The position numbers and the translations under genes are program-made. Shown piece by piece: positions 7,613 through 16,215 of a stretch of DNA of 38,546 bases. This stretch comes from Planctomycetota bacterium (GTDB lineage Bacteria; Planctomycetota; UBA8742; JACQVU01; JANLHZ01). The DNA is taken from the NCBI GenBank assembly GCA_024653775.1, contig JANLHZ010000311.1, positions 1-38,546 of the forward strand. The letters are read 5' to 3'. How positions within the stretch are numbered: position 1 is the stretch's first letter; each line of letters opens with the position of its first letter. Below the pieces are notes generated by a model. It did no database searches, had not been told where the DNA came from, and saw nothing but the letters and a program-made list of their open reading frames with translations.

Positions 7613-9652
7613 ATGATAGACACCATCGAACTCGATCCTGCCGAAATTATCGATGAACTCGAGCTGAGACTCGATCTCGGCAGGCACAAGGATTGTCTCG
7701 ATCTAGCAAATTCCCTGGATGCCGCGGCGCTTTCCGACGAGCAGAAAGTGCGCGCGACGCTCATCCGCGCGATCTCGCACGGCGCGCTCAGGATGGACAA
7801 GGAAGCGCAAAAAGAGTTTCGCTCGATCTATACGCACGCCGCGGAGTTCCCGATAATCAACTACAAGGCCGGTCTCTTTCTTATCTCCGCCGGGAAGCAC
7901 AGCGACGGGATCGACCGGCTAATGCGGGTAATCGAAAACGATAACACCGACACGAGTCTTTTCATTCACGCCTGTTCCGCAATCGAACTCGCGAGCTTTC
8001 TCCTCGGCAGAAAACGCCTTTGTCTGTTCGCGAACGCGAAGGTTGCGGAAAGCGGACTCATTTCTCCGAAAATTCTTACCACCACCGCGACGCGCCTTAT
8101 GATGGACGGCGATGTCGAGCAGGCGAAGAGCTTTCTCGTGCATTCCATTCAGATGGATCATACCGAAATCGAGGCGTACATAAGGTTCGCGCAGATTCTG
8201 ATCGAAGAGAATCACTATTCAGAAGCGGAGGAGATTCTTCGCGCAGCCGCGGACGTTTCGCCTCAGTGTATCGAACTCCATCTCCTGTGGGGCGATCTGT
8301 TCCGCCTCGCGTCGAACCAGCAGGCGGCAATCCATTGCTATAAAAAAGTATACGAACTCGCGCCCGCGGGCGCGCTCACCGATGGCGCGCTATATTCCAT
8401 CGCCGCGATATACTTCAAGCTGCGCAGCATCGATCTCGCAAAAAGCTATTTACAGAAACTGATAGAAGGCATACCTGACAGTCCGCTAACCAAATCCTCG
8501 CGGCAGATATTGAAATCGCTATCGAAACCGCGCGCGAGCATGCAGCCCAGCTTCGAGATAGAAGGATTTCCTCATCGTCATTCAGGCGGCACCCTTCCCG
8601 CCAACATATCGAGCGTTCTTGCATACTGGGGCATAGTCGAAAAGGACGATGCTTGCGATGAACTTCCAATTATCGAAAACTGGCTCGATCTGAAATCCAG
8701 TCTAAGCGAGTTTCCAATAGCAATGCGAATTTTTCAAGGGAGTATAAACAACCTCTTCCTGCTTATAAAAAATAACATACCTATAATAGTCGATATTTCC
8801 GAAAACCACTATCCTAGATTTATAACTATAGTCGGGTCGGATCACGCTAGAGAGCTATTTATTTATCGTGACGACAGGGACTTGTTCAGAAAAGAAATAC
8901 CATTCAGTTTATTCAAGACTATATGGACGCGAAACCTTTGCATAAGCCTCGTATGCGTGCCGAAACAGCTCGCTGGAATGCTTTCCGATCTGAAGGCGGA
9001 AGATTCTGAAAACGTGCTTCTATGGCTGGACGCACTATCCGACTTCGAAAACAAAAGAATGGAACAGGCGGAAGTAAAGGTCGACGAGCTTGTCGATTCC
9101 TGGCCCGACTTCGAATTCGGCTATACCCTGAAGGCGAGGGTTCTTATAGAACGCGGAGGCATCGACGAGGCTATAGCGTTGCTTTCCGGCGCGGAGTCGA
9201 AATTCCGCCAATCGACGGAACGCCTGAAACTTCTTGGCGATGCATATTTCATAAATCAGGATCTCGAGCCCGCGTACAATAGTTATAAGCGCGCATTGAA
9301 GATATCAAAGCACGATAATGCACTTCTGAGAATTCTTGGCGAAACTTCGATGAAGCTCGGAAGGTACAAGGAGGCGCGAACTTATTTCAAACAATGCCTC
9401 GATATCGATCAATTCGACGGCCTTGCCCATCTATTGCTCGCGGAATCCATCGCCCCGGCTAAAAGAATAAAGGAAGCGGGAAATCACTACCTGATTTCCG
9501 CGCAGCTTTCCGTCAATCCGGAATACGCGATTCAGAGGTATTTCGAGCTATATCCCGAACTTCCATACTGGTGGGATACTCCCGAAGTCAAAGTTCCTAA
9601 AGGCGGATCGGGAAACGCGTTCGCCGACAATCCACGCGACGAGGACGTTTGA
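7613..9652 (+). CDS. TPR protein with an embedded, catalytically degenerate C39-like peptidase domain
   Basis: The 679-residue protein has tetratricopeptide-like helical repeats at about 1-300 and 465-660, including AYIRFAQILIEENHYSEAEEILRAA-type and AYNSYKRALKIS-type segments. Between them (about 315-445) lies a papain-like C39 outline: SGGTLPANISSVLAYWG (324-340) matches the GGT-CGPA..VL.YWG catalytic helix, YPRFITIVGSD (400-410) matches the HFVVVVGYD strand, and IYRDD...F...W matches the DP..F..W ending. The catalytic Cys is replaced in the TLPAN segment and the His by Arg402, so this is a pseudo-peptidase, perhaps a peptide-binding scaffold. There is no signal peptide, so it is probably cytoplasmic. 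The start has no strong ribosome site. Confidence 0.7.
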   Translation: MIDTIELDPAEIIDELELRLDLGRHKDCLDLANSLDAAALSDEQKVRATLIRAISHGALRMDKEAQKEFRSIYTHAAEFPIINYKAGLFLISAGKHSDGIDRLMRVIENDNTDTSLFIHACSAIELASFLLGRKRLCLFANAKVAESGLISPKILTTTATRLMMDGDVEQAKSFLVHSIQMDHTEIEAYIRFAQILIEENHYSEAEEILRAAADVSPQCIELHLLWGDLFRLASNQQAAIHCYKKVYELAPAGALTDGALYSIAAIYFKLRSIDLAKSYLQKLIEGIPDSPLTKSSRQILKSLSKPRASMQPSFEIEGFPHRHSGGTLPANISSVLAYWGIVEKDDACDELPIIENWLDLKSSLSEFPIAMRIFQGSINNLFLLIKNNIPIIVDISENHYPRFITIVGSDHARELFIYRDDRDLFRKEIPFSLFKTIWTRNLCISLVCVPKQLAGMLSDLKAEDSENVLLWLDALSDFENKRMEQAEVKVDELVDSWPDFEFGYTLKARVLIERGGIDEAIALLSGAESKFRQSTERLKLLGDAYFINQDLEPAYNSYKRALKISKHDNALLRILGETSMKLGRYKEARTYFKQCLDIDQFDGLAHLLLAESIAPAKRIKEAGNHYLISAQLSVNPEYAIQRYFELYPELPYWWDTPEVKVPKGGSGNAFADNPRDEDV

Positions 9653-9678
9653 TGCGATCGTAGGCAGACTGTGGCATC

Positions 9679-9839
9679 ATACCAACCCCATTTGACAGCC
9701 ATGTTTTGAGGGTGTAGCGAACACGTGACAGGGAAGTTGCCGCGAAGCAGGAATATTGGTAGATATGGCGATGCAGCGGCAAATTGCATGTCACGTGTGC
9801 AGTAGCCAGCAAGGGATGGATGTCAATTGGGGTTGGTAT
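9679..9839. repeat. Long imperfect inverted repeat (MITE-like, about 160 nt)
   Basis: ATACCAACCCCATTTGACA (9679-9697) pairs with TGTCAATTGGGGTTGGTAT (9821-9839) with one mismatch. Inward, ACACGTGACA (9721-9730) pairs with TGTCACGTGT (9789-9798), and TTGCCGC (9737-9743) with GCGGCAA (9776-9782). The three arms nest, so the whole gap folds as one hairpin with bulges. It fills most of the 287-bp gap between 9652 and the start at 9940. No other copy is seen in the window, and no transposase. Confidence 0.7.
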
Positions 9840-9939
9840 CAGACGCCAATATTATTTTCAGACGGGTTGAAGACGATGAGCAATGCTGGAATCCTAATCA
9901 GATCTGACCTGATGAATGGAAAGGAAAAGGAGGAGCAAA

Positions 9940-10842
9940 ATGACAATCAACAAAGTCGGAGTCGTCGGCCTCGGGCTGATGGGAAGCGGCATAGCGCAGG
10001 TCTCCGCGGCGGCGGGATGCGAGGTCATAGGAAGGGAAATGAATGACGAACTCATCGCGGGAGGAAAGGGCAAGATCGAATCGTCGCTCGCGAAGTTCGC
10101 AGAGAAGGGCAAGATCACGACTGAGCAGCGCGACGCGACTCTCAGGCGACTTTCGTTCACGACGTCCCTTTCAGGTCTCGCGGATTGCGACCTAGTAATC
10201 GAAGCGATCGTCGAGAACAAGGACGCAAAAACCGCGCTGTTCAGGGAACTCGACGGCATCGTGAAAAAAGGCTGTATTTTCGCCTCGAACACCTCGACGA
10301 TCCCGATAAATCAGATCGCCACTGTCACGAATCGCAAGGCCGATTTCTGTGGCCTGCACTTTTTCAACCCGGTGCCGCTGATGCCGCTGCTAGAGGTCAT
10401 CAGCACGAAAGAAACGTCCTCCGCCACCCGCGACGCGGCCACAGAGTGGGGCAAGCGCGTCGGCAAAGTGCCGATCAACGCGCCGGACGAGCCGGGATTC
10501 GTCGTAAACCGTCTTCTGATCCCGTACAAACTCGAGGCTGTGCGCATGCTCGAGCGCGGCGACGCGAGCATCGTCGACATCGACATCGGCATGCAACTCG
10601 GCTGCAATTACCCGATGGGACCGTTCGTGCTGTCGGACTTCGTCGGCATCGACACGATGTATTACGCCGCGAAGGTGCTGTTCGAGGAGACCGGCGACGA
10701 ACTCTGCAGGCCGCCGGAGCTTTTGAAAAAGATGGTCGAAAACGGTGAACTCGGCAATAAGTCCGGCAAAGGGTTCTATGCGGGTCATCCGGAGCGTCAG
10801 GCGGAGCTCAAGGAGCGTCTCGGGAGGTTCGCCAAACGTTGA
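9940..10842 (+). CDS. hbd: 3-hydroxyacyl-CoA (3-hydroxybutyryl-CoA) dehydrogenase
   Basis: This enzyme oxidises (S)-3-hydroxyacyl-CoA to 3-oxoacyl-CoA with NAD, or works in reverse in butyrate formation. The 300-residue product has the NAD-binding GLGLMGSGIA near residues 10-19, SNTSTIPINQIA, the catalytic-His segment GLHFFNPVPLMPLLEV, and the C-terminal domain with PGFVVNRLLIPY, DIDIGMQLG..YPMGP and GKGFY. I chose ATG 9940 over an in-frame ATG at 9916 because AAGGAGGAG (9927-9935) is correctly spaced before it. The stop overlaps the next start (TGATG), so the two genes are coupled. Length and single-domain form fit PaaH/Hbd. Confidence 0.92.
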   Translation: MTINKVGVVGLGLMGSGIAQVSAAAGCEVIGREMNDELIAGGKGKIESSLAKFAEKGKITTEQRDATLRRLSFTTSLSGLADCDLVIEAIVENKDAKTALFRELDGIVKKGCIFASNTSTIPINQIATVTNRKADFCGLHFFNPVPLMPLLEVISTKETSSATRDAATEWGKRVGKVPINAPDEPGFVVNRLLIPYKLEAVRMLERGDASIVDIDIGMQLGCNYPMGPFVLSDFVGIDTMYYAAKVLFEETGDELCRPPELLKKMVENGELGNKSGKGFYAGHPERQAELKERLGRFAKR

Positions 10843-11156
10843 TGGAAACAGCGGATTACATTTACGTCCTCAAACCTCGTCGACCGGAGATTCTCACCGA
10901 TGGTCCGACCGACGAGGAAGCCGCGGCAATCGAGCGGCATGTCGAGTATCTTCAGAATCTCGCAAAGGAAGGAAAGGCGCTGCTTTTCGGTCGGACGATG
11001 ACCACGGGTCCGGAGACCTTCGGCATCGTGCTGCTCTCAAATGTCACCGGGGATGAAGCACGAACGATGATGGAGAATGACCCCGGCGTGCATTGCGGAG
11101 TCCACATCGCAACGCTTTATCCATTCGGGATAGTTCACATTCAAGGTCGCGGCTAA
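10842..11156 (+). CDS. YciI-like protein
   Basis: The 104-residue product has the YCII outline: YIYVLKPRRPEILTDGPTDEE...RHVEYLQNLAKEGKALLFGRT, then FGIVLL...DEARTMMENDPGV, and a short final strand. YciI-like proteins form ferredoxin-like dimers with a conserved His-Asp pair, and their reactions are mostly unknown. The ATG shares one base with the stop codon of the dehydrogenase gene, so translational coupling is likely. Its 3' end overlaps by 4 nt the 3' end of the convergent phosphohexomutase gene. Confidence 0.8.
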   Translation: METADYIYVLKPRRPEILTDGPTDEEAAAIERHVEYLQNLAKEGKALLFGRTMTTGPETFGIVLLSNVTGDEARTMMENDPGVHCGVHIATLYPFGIVHIQGRG

Positions 11157-12481
11157 TGGACCGGCGTTCCGAGGAACGACAGCAGCCGCGCCATCGCTTC
11201 GTCGTAGCGGGCTTTCGATTTCGCTTCCATCGTGAGACGCAAGATGGGTTCGGTGTTCGACTTGCGGACGTTGAACCACCAGTCTTCGTACGTCGCGGAA
11301 ACGCCGTCGATGTCTTCGAGCTGACCGTCGCTGAAAGCTTCGCGGAGCCTGTCTATCACCGCGTCCTTGTCCTCGATTTCGAAATTGATCTCGCCGGAGG
11401 TGTGATAGCGCTTCAGAGGTCTTAGCTGCTCGGACAGCGTAGCTTCGTTCCTGCGAAGATGATTGATAACCTGAATCAGCGTAATGATCCCGGAGTCGGC
11501 GAAGTAATTGTCCTGATAGTAAAAGTGCCCGCTCAGTTCGCCGCCGAAGTAGGCGCCGAGTTCGCGCATCTTGGCTTTGAGGAAGCTGTGACCGACGCGC
11601 CATTTGCAGGGTCTACCTCCGTGTTTTTTGACTTCCTCCGCGACGACCCACGAACTGCGCAGATCGTAGACGACCGCGGTTCCGGGATGCTTTTCGAGGA
11701 AGTGCGGCGCAAGCAGCGCGGTCAGAAAATCGCATCCGACGATCTCCGCCTTGTCGTCCACCGCGATGCAGCGATCCGCGTCTCCGTCGAACCCTATACC
11801 GAAGTCGGCGCGGGTTTCGCGAACGAGGCGCTGCACGTCGCGGAGGTTCTCGGGCTTCAGCGGATTCGCCTCGTGGTTCGGGAAATTGCCGTCCGGCTCC
11901 ATAAACGCGGCATTCACTTCGCAGCCGAGTTCCGCGAGAATCGGGCCGTACAGCCCGCCCATGCCGTTCCCCGCGTCGACAACGACTTTCAGCTTGCGTC
12001 CGGGTTCGAGGAACGAAAGCACATGTTTTTTGTAGTCGGCGAAGACGTTCCTCGTCGTGATCGTCCCGCGCTTCGGGTTTTTATCGTATAGGCCCTGCAA
12101 GGCTTCGCGTTCGAGGACGTCGATACCGGTATCGTACGAGATCGGAATCGCCTCTTCGCGGCAGAACTTCATTCCATTGTACTTCGCGGGATTGTGGCTC
12201 GCGGTGATCACGACACCTCCCGCGGCTTTCAGGTGCCCGGTCGCGAAATACAGCGTCGGTGTCGAAACCATCCCGATGTCGATAACGCTGAGTCCGAAAT
12301 CGAGAACGCCCTCCACGAACGCAAGCTTAAGCGGCGCAGAGGATTCGCGCATATCGTATCCGACGACTACGGTCCCTTCTTCGATCAGACGCGCGAAGGC
12401 GTTTCCGATCTTGCGCGCTATTTCTTCGTTAATCTCCGGGCCGTACACGCCGCGGACGTCGTATGCTTTGAAAATGCTCAT
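11153..12481 (-). CDS. Phosphomannomutase/phosphoglucomutase
   Basis: This enzyme interconverts hexose 6-phosphate and hexose 1-phosphate to supply nucleotide sugars for cell-envelope polysaccharides. The 442-residue protein keeps all four family signatures in order: the phosphoserine loop TASHNP (93-98), the Mg-binding DGDADR (232-237), the sugar-binding GGELSGH (313-319) and the phosphate-binding RKSNTEPILR (about 413-422). It starts KAYDVRG, typical of bacterial ManB/AlgC. It lies 96 nt downstream of prmC on the same strand. Preference for mannose or glucose cannot be read from the sequence. Confidence 0.93.
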   Translation of the reverse strand: MSIFKAYDVRGVYGPEINEEIARKIGNAFARLIEEGTVVVGYDMRESSAPLKLAFVEGVLDFGLSVIDIGMVSTPTLYFATGHLKAAGGVVITASHNPAKYNGMKFCREEAIPISYDTGIDVLEREALQGLYDKNPKRGTITTRNVFADYKKHVLSFLEPGRKLKVVVDAGNGMGGLYGPILAELGCEVNAAFMEPDGNFPNHEANPLKPENLRDVQRLVRETRADFGIGFDGDADRCIAVDDKAEIVGCDFLTALLAPHFLEKHPGTAVVYDLRSSWVVAEEVKKHGGRPCKWRVGHSFLKAKMRELGAYFGGELSGHFYYQDNYFADSGIITLIQVINHLRRNEATLSEQLRPLKRYHTSGEINFEIEDKDAVIDRLREAFSDGQLEDIDGVSATYEDWWFNVRKSNTEPILRLTMEAKSKARYDEAMARLLSFLGTPVH

Positions 12482-12577
12482 TTGTGCTCCAGGTTAATTG
12501 TATTTGCGAGCACCGGAATTGTAGTTCCGTGCGAGCGGGTTTATGAGGCAGTTTTCAAAAAACTCCGCCGACGCTGT

Positions 12578-13477
12578 TCACACCTTCCTGAAAACAAGGC
12601 ATCGCGGAATGCCCGCGAGGTCGTTTATCGTGCGCTCGTGAACCACCGCGCGCTTTCTCCCGGCGTACTCGATAACGCGGCTTGACTGCTTCTCGCCTAC
12701 CTCGATCAGAAGATGTCCGCCGTCTGCAATGAAATCCGGCGCACGATCGACTACGCTGCGGATCATCGAAAGGCCGTCTTCGCCCGAAAACAGCGCTTCG
12801 TGCGGTTCGAAGTGTTTGACATCGACCTGGAGTTCGTGCGCTTCTGAAAGCGCGACATACGGCGGGTTCGAAACGATGACGTCGAAGACTTCATCTGAAA
12901 GTTGTTCGCGCCAGGGTTTCATCATATCGAAAGATATCGCGCGCAGCCGAGAATCGACTTCATGTTTCGATGCGTTTAAGCGACAGACCGCGAGCGCGTC
13001 ATCGCTGACGTCCGCCGCGACAAAGGTCGCGCGGTCGTTATGCTTCAAAACCGACACGGGAATGCAGCCCGAGCCGGTGCCGACGTCGAGCAGCCTGGGC
13101 GATTCGATCGACTCGATGAACTTCACAGTCTCCGCGACGATGATTTCCGTCTCTGGCCGCGGGATCAGCACCGCGCGCGAAACGACGAATTCGAGCGAAT
13201 AGAACTCCTTCCGCCCAAGAATGTACGCTATAGGCTCCCCAAGCCCGCGGCGTTTTACAAGTTCGCGATAGACGTCGCGCTCGCGCATCGACACGGGCGC
13301 CTGCCACATTCCGTAAATCCCGACGCGGTCGGTCCCGAGCGCATTCGCGAGAAGTAGTTCCGCCTCGAGTCTGAACGCCGCGACGCCTTTCTGCCTGAAA
13401 TAGCCGGCGGTGTAGGTCACGAGCCGTTCGACGGTCCATACTTCGTTTCGACTCGGGATGGATTCTGCTAAACTCAA
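12578..13477 (-). CDS. prmC: Peptide chain release factor N5-glutamine methyltransferase
   Basis: PrmC methylates the Gln of the GGQ motif of release factors RF1 and RF2. The 299-residue product has the N-terminal helical RF-binding domain (about 1-95), PRPETE (106-111), the SAM-binding DVGTGSGCI (131-139), and the diagnostic VSNPPYV (202-208), whose NPPY contacts the Gln side chain. In many bacteria prmC lies next to prfA; here it is followed by phosphomannomutase instead. Confidence 0.93.
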   Translation of the reverse strand: MSLAESIPSRNEVWTVERLVTYTAGYFRQKGVAAFRLEAELLLANALGTDRVGIYGMWQAPVSMRERDVYRELVKRRGLGEPIAYILGRKEFYSLEFVVSRAVLIPRPETEIIVAETVKFIESIESPRLLDVGTGSGCIPVSVLKHNDRATFVAADVSDDALAVCRLNASKHEVDSRLRAISFDMMKPWREQLSDEVFDVIVSNPPYVALSEAHELQVDVKHFEPHEALFSGEDGLSMIRSVVDRAPDFIADGGHLLIEVGEKQSSRVIEYAGRKRAVVHERTINDLAGIPRCLVFRKV

Positions 13478-13611
13478 TGAAATTCGTAGTTAGTGGTCGG
13501 GGGATAGAACCCTGGAAAATCAAACCATGATGTCTTCGTCCATCACCATAGGCCCTTTCCTCAGCGGCGAAGGTGGATTCGCACACGAAATTACTTCAAA
13601 AATCAAAAATC

Positions 13612-14364
13612 TCAGATGTCCGCGGAGACTGCGTCCTTCTGCGGCAGGTAGATTCCGAGCGCGACGTCGGGATAATCTGTGATGAGACCGTCGACGCCGA
13701 TTTCGATCAGTTTGCGCATCTTGCCGGCGTTATTGACGGTCCAGGTTCGAATCTTGATTCCGTTTCTGTGAAGCTTTGCCACGAGGCGCTTGTTTGTAAG
13801 CTGGAACGCAATGTGGAGCCAGCGCGCGCCGAGCTTCTTGATTATCCCGAGCGGAAACGCTTCGCGAAGTCTCACCTGCGGCTTGATGGTCCGAGTACCC
13901 ATTATCGGGATGATTTCGAGTCCCGGGTCCATACTGTGCGCGAGTTCGAGCGCTTTGAAGTCGAAGCTCGAAATAACGACGGAATTCCGCGCGCGATGGC
14001 TCTCGACGCAACGAACGACGTGCGGAACGCTCAGCCAGTCCTTGATTTCGATGTTGATGAGCAACTTTTTTTTGAATTCGTCGAGAACGTCGCTGAGTAG
14101 AGGAATCCGCTCTCCATTAATTAACTCGACGGACGCCAGTTCCTCCGCCGTGAGTTCCTTGATCTTCTCGGGCCTACCAGCAAGACGTTTCAACGTGTCG
14201 TCGTGAAAAACCACTGGAATGCGATCCTTCGAGATATGCGCGTCAAGTTCGACAGCCTTCGCGCCAAGTTCTACGGCGTGGCGGAACGCGGACATCGTGT
14301 TTTCAAGACTGTAGCCCGACGCGCCGCGGTGGGCCATTACCGGTTCATCGTATGATATCGTCAA
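13612..14364 (-). CDS. Glycerophosphodiester phosphodiesterase
   Basis: This enzyme hydrolyses glycerophosphodiesters to glycerol 3-phosphate and an alcohol. The 250-residue TIM-barrel protein has the catalytic AHRGASGYSLENT near residues 11-23, the metal-binding ELDAH (39-43), the catalytic VVFHDDTLKR (about 51-60), NIEIKDW, and the late WTVN and GVDGLITDYPD. No signal peptide is present, so it is a cytosolic UgpQ-like form. Its ATG overlaps the stop of the Nudix gene (ATGA), so the two are co-translated. Confidence 0.9.
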   Translation of the reverse strand: MTISYDEPVMAHRGASGYSLENTMSAFRHAVELGAKAVELDAHISKDRIPVVFHDDTLKRLAGRPEKIKELTAEELASVELINGERIPLLSDVLDEFKKKLLINIEIKDWLSVPHVVRCVESHRARNSVVISSFDFKALELAHSMDPGLEIIPIMGTRTIKPQVRLREAFPLGIIKKLGARWLHIAFQLTNKRLVAKLHRNGIKIRTWTVNNAGKMRKLIEIGVDGLITDYPDVALGIYLPQKDAVSADI

Positions 14365-15026
14365 AGGAACTGCTCCAGCCAGAGATCGTTCCCGGCGTCG
14401 AAACTCGCGCGCCGGATTCCGAAAACCTCGTTTATGAACCTGTGGATCAGCATTGCCGTGAATCCCCAGATTCGCGCTTCCTCGTGATTATACGCGACCA
14501 TCTGGTATTTGTAGCCCTGCCAGTTAGAAATTGTCGTTTCGAAGCCGTGGCCAGAAATGAAATACTCGAACGGAATCCTGAGAATCCGCGCGACCTCGTT
14601 CTCCTCGGCGCTGTAGGCCTTTCTCCCGCGGACTAGACCGATCACGGGAGTGACTGCGAAAAACGTGATCGTCGGGTAGTCGTCGAAAAGCCCGAGCGGT
14701 TCGACGTCCCGCGGCACGAGACCGATTTCCTCGTAGCTCTCGCGGAGCGCGCACGCGACGGGAGTCGGATCGCGAATGTCCATCCTGCCGCCCGGAAAGC
14801 TGACCTGCCCGCGATGGTTTTCGACGCGGGTCGAACGCTCGGTAAGAATCAGGTGGTAGCCGTCATCGTCGTCGTGCTCGACGCAGAACAAAACCGCCGC
14901 GGGCGTCAGTGCGTCCTGGCGTCTCAACTGGACGCGTTTACGGCTCCGGAGCGCGTCCGCGACCGTGAAACAGAATTCGTCCGGCGAGAGGCTGAGGAAC
15001 TCGTTCGCTGGATTGTTCGTCTTCAT
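14361..15026 (-). CDS. Nudix hydrolase, CoA pyrophosphatase-like
   Basis: The 221-residue protein has the two hallmarks of the CoA pyrophosphatase branch: an LTERS...ENHRGQVSFPGGRMD segment (GQVSFPGG at 73-80) and the Nudix box ending RESYEEIGL (95-103). It would cleave CoA or a similar dinucleotide to the 4'-phosphopantetheine and 3',5'-ADP moieties. It leads a minus-strand run of Nudix, phosphodiesterase, prmC and phosphohexomutase. About 30 C-terminal residues beyond the usual core are not recognised. Confidence 0.85.
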   Translation of the reverse strand: MKTNNPANEFLSLSPDEFCFTVADALRSRKRVQLRRQDALTPAAVLFCVEHDDDDGYHLILTERSTRVENHRGQVSFPGGRMDIRDPTPVACALRESYEEIGLVPRDVEPLGLFDDYPTITFFAVTPVIGLVRGRKAYSAEENEVARILRIPFEYFISGHGFETTISNWQGYKYQMVAYNHEEARIWGFTAMLIHRFINEVFGIRRASFDAGNDLWLEQFL

Positions 15027-15145
15027 AGCACTAATTTTACCGAACTTTTGACTTTATGACGAACGCCGTCGATAAATTGTGCTCGCGCTAAACCGCCGGG
15101 GCAAGCTCATTGTATTTTGCCCGAAACAAGGAGTCTAATATTCAA

Positions 15146-16213
15146 ATGACAAGAACGAACACGCTGTCGCTATTTCGAAAAAGCATTCTCGGCGCCGCCG
15201 GCTACACGCCGGGAGAACAACCTTCGAGCCCGGACGTCATAAAGCTGAACACGAACGAGAATCCATACCCGCCTTCGCCTCGCGTGACGGAATTGCTGAG
15301 GGCTTTCGATCCCGCGACGCTTAGAAAATATCCGGAGCCGACGTCGCGGGCGCTTCGGGAAGCCATCGCGGCGCGGCTTGACCTCGATGCCGGAAATGTC
15401 CTCGTCGGCAACGGTTCTGACGAACTGATAAAGCTTCTGATAAACGCGGTCTGCGAGCCGGGAGATTCGATAGCGTATCCATTCCCGACGTATACGTACT
15501 ATAAAAGTTCCGCGGATCTATTCGGCGTACGAACTATAGAAATTCCATTCACCGAAGATTTCAGATTGTCCGCGAAGTTCGCCGAAAATTCATCGCCTGC
15601 GAAGCTGATATTCCTCTGCCGACCGAATTCACCGAGCGGCACGAACGTTCCATTATACGAAATCGAGAAAATTTGCGCTTCAAACGAGGCTATAGTCATA
15701 GTTGACGAGGCTTACGTCGATTTTTCGGAGGATAGCGCTCTTTCATTATTATTCGTACATTCGAATCTCGTCATTCTGCGAACATTCAGCAAGGGATATT
15801 CCCTTGCCGGGATTCGCGTCGGATATATGCTCGCCGAAAAAGAGATAATAGCCGAGATGAATAAACTCCGCGACAGCTATAACGTCAATTCGCTATCCCA
15901 GATGATAGCGCTCGCCGCGTTCGAGGACGAACCATACCATAGCGAGTGTATTTCGAAAGTGACAAAGGAACGCTCTCGCTTGTCATCAGAATTGAAAAAG
16001 ATGGGATTTCGACTATTCGACAGCCAGGCGAACTTTATACTCGCCGCGCACGATGGCGTCGCTGGGGGTGCATTCTATAACGCTCTCAAAACGAACGAAG
16101 TATTCATCCGCTACTTTGCGCACATTCCGGAGTACATTCGCATAACTATAGGTACGCCTAAGCAGAATGACGCGCTGATTGAAGGTATTGCCGAGATTAT
16201 TGCGCCCAAATGA
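15146..16213 (+). CDS. hisC: Histidinol-phosphate aminotransferase
   Basis: This PLP enzyme makes L-histidinol phosphate from imidazole acetol phosphate and glutamate. The 355-residue protein shows NTNENPYPPSP near the start, NGSDELI, PNSPSGT (160-166), DEAYVDF (187-193) and the PLP-lysine segment TFSKGYSLAGIRVGY (213-227, Lys216). ATG 15146 was chosen because the enzyme aligns from here; AAGGAG lies about 12 nt upstream, a slightly long spacing. No other his gene is present, so a related aminotransferase role (such as aromatic amino acids) remains possible. It converges with the hydrogenase large-subunit gene, 2 bp apart. Confidence 0.88.
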   Translation: MTRTNTLSLFRKSILGAAGYTPGEQPSSPDVIKLNTNENPYPPSPRVTELLRAFDPATLRKYPEPTSRALREAIAARLDLDAGNVLVGNGSDELIKLLINAVCEPGDSIAYPFPTYTYYKSSADLFGVRTIEIPFTEDFRLSAKFAENSSPAKLIFLCRPNSPSGTNVPLYEIEKICASNEAIVIVDEAYVDFSEDSALSLLFVHSNLVILRTFSKGYSLAGIRVGYMLAEKEIIAEMNKLRDSYNVNSLSQMIALAAFEDEPYHSECISKVTKERSRLSSELKKMGFRLFDSQANFILAAHDGVAGGAFYNALKTNEVFIRYFAHIPEYIRITIGTPKQNDALIEGIAEIIAPK

Positions 16214-16215
16214 AC

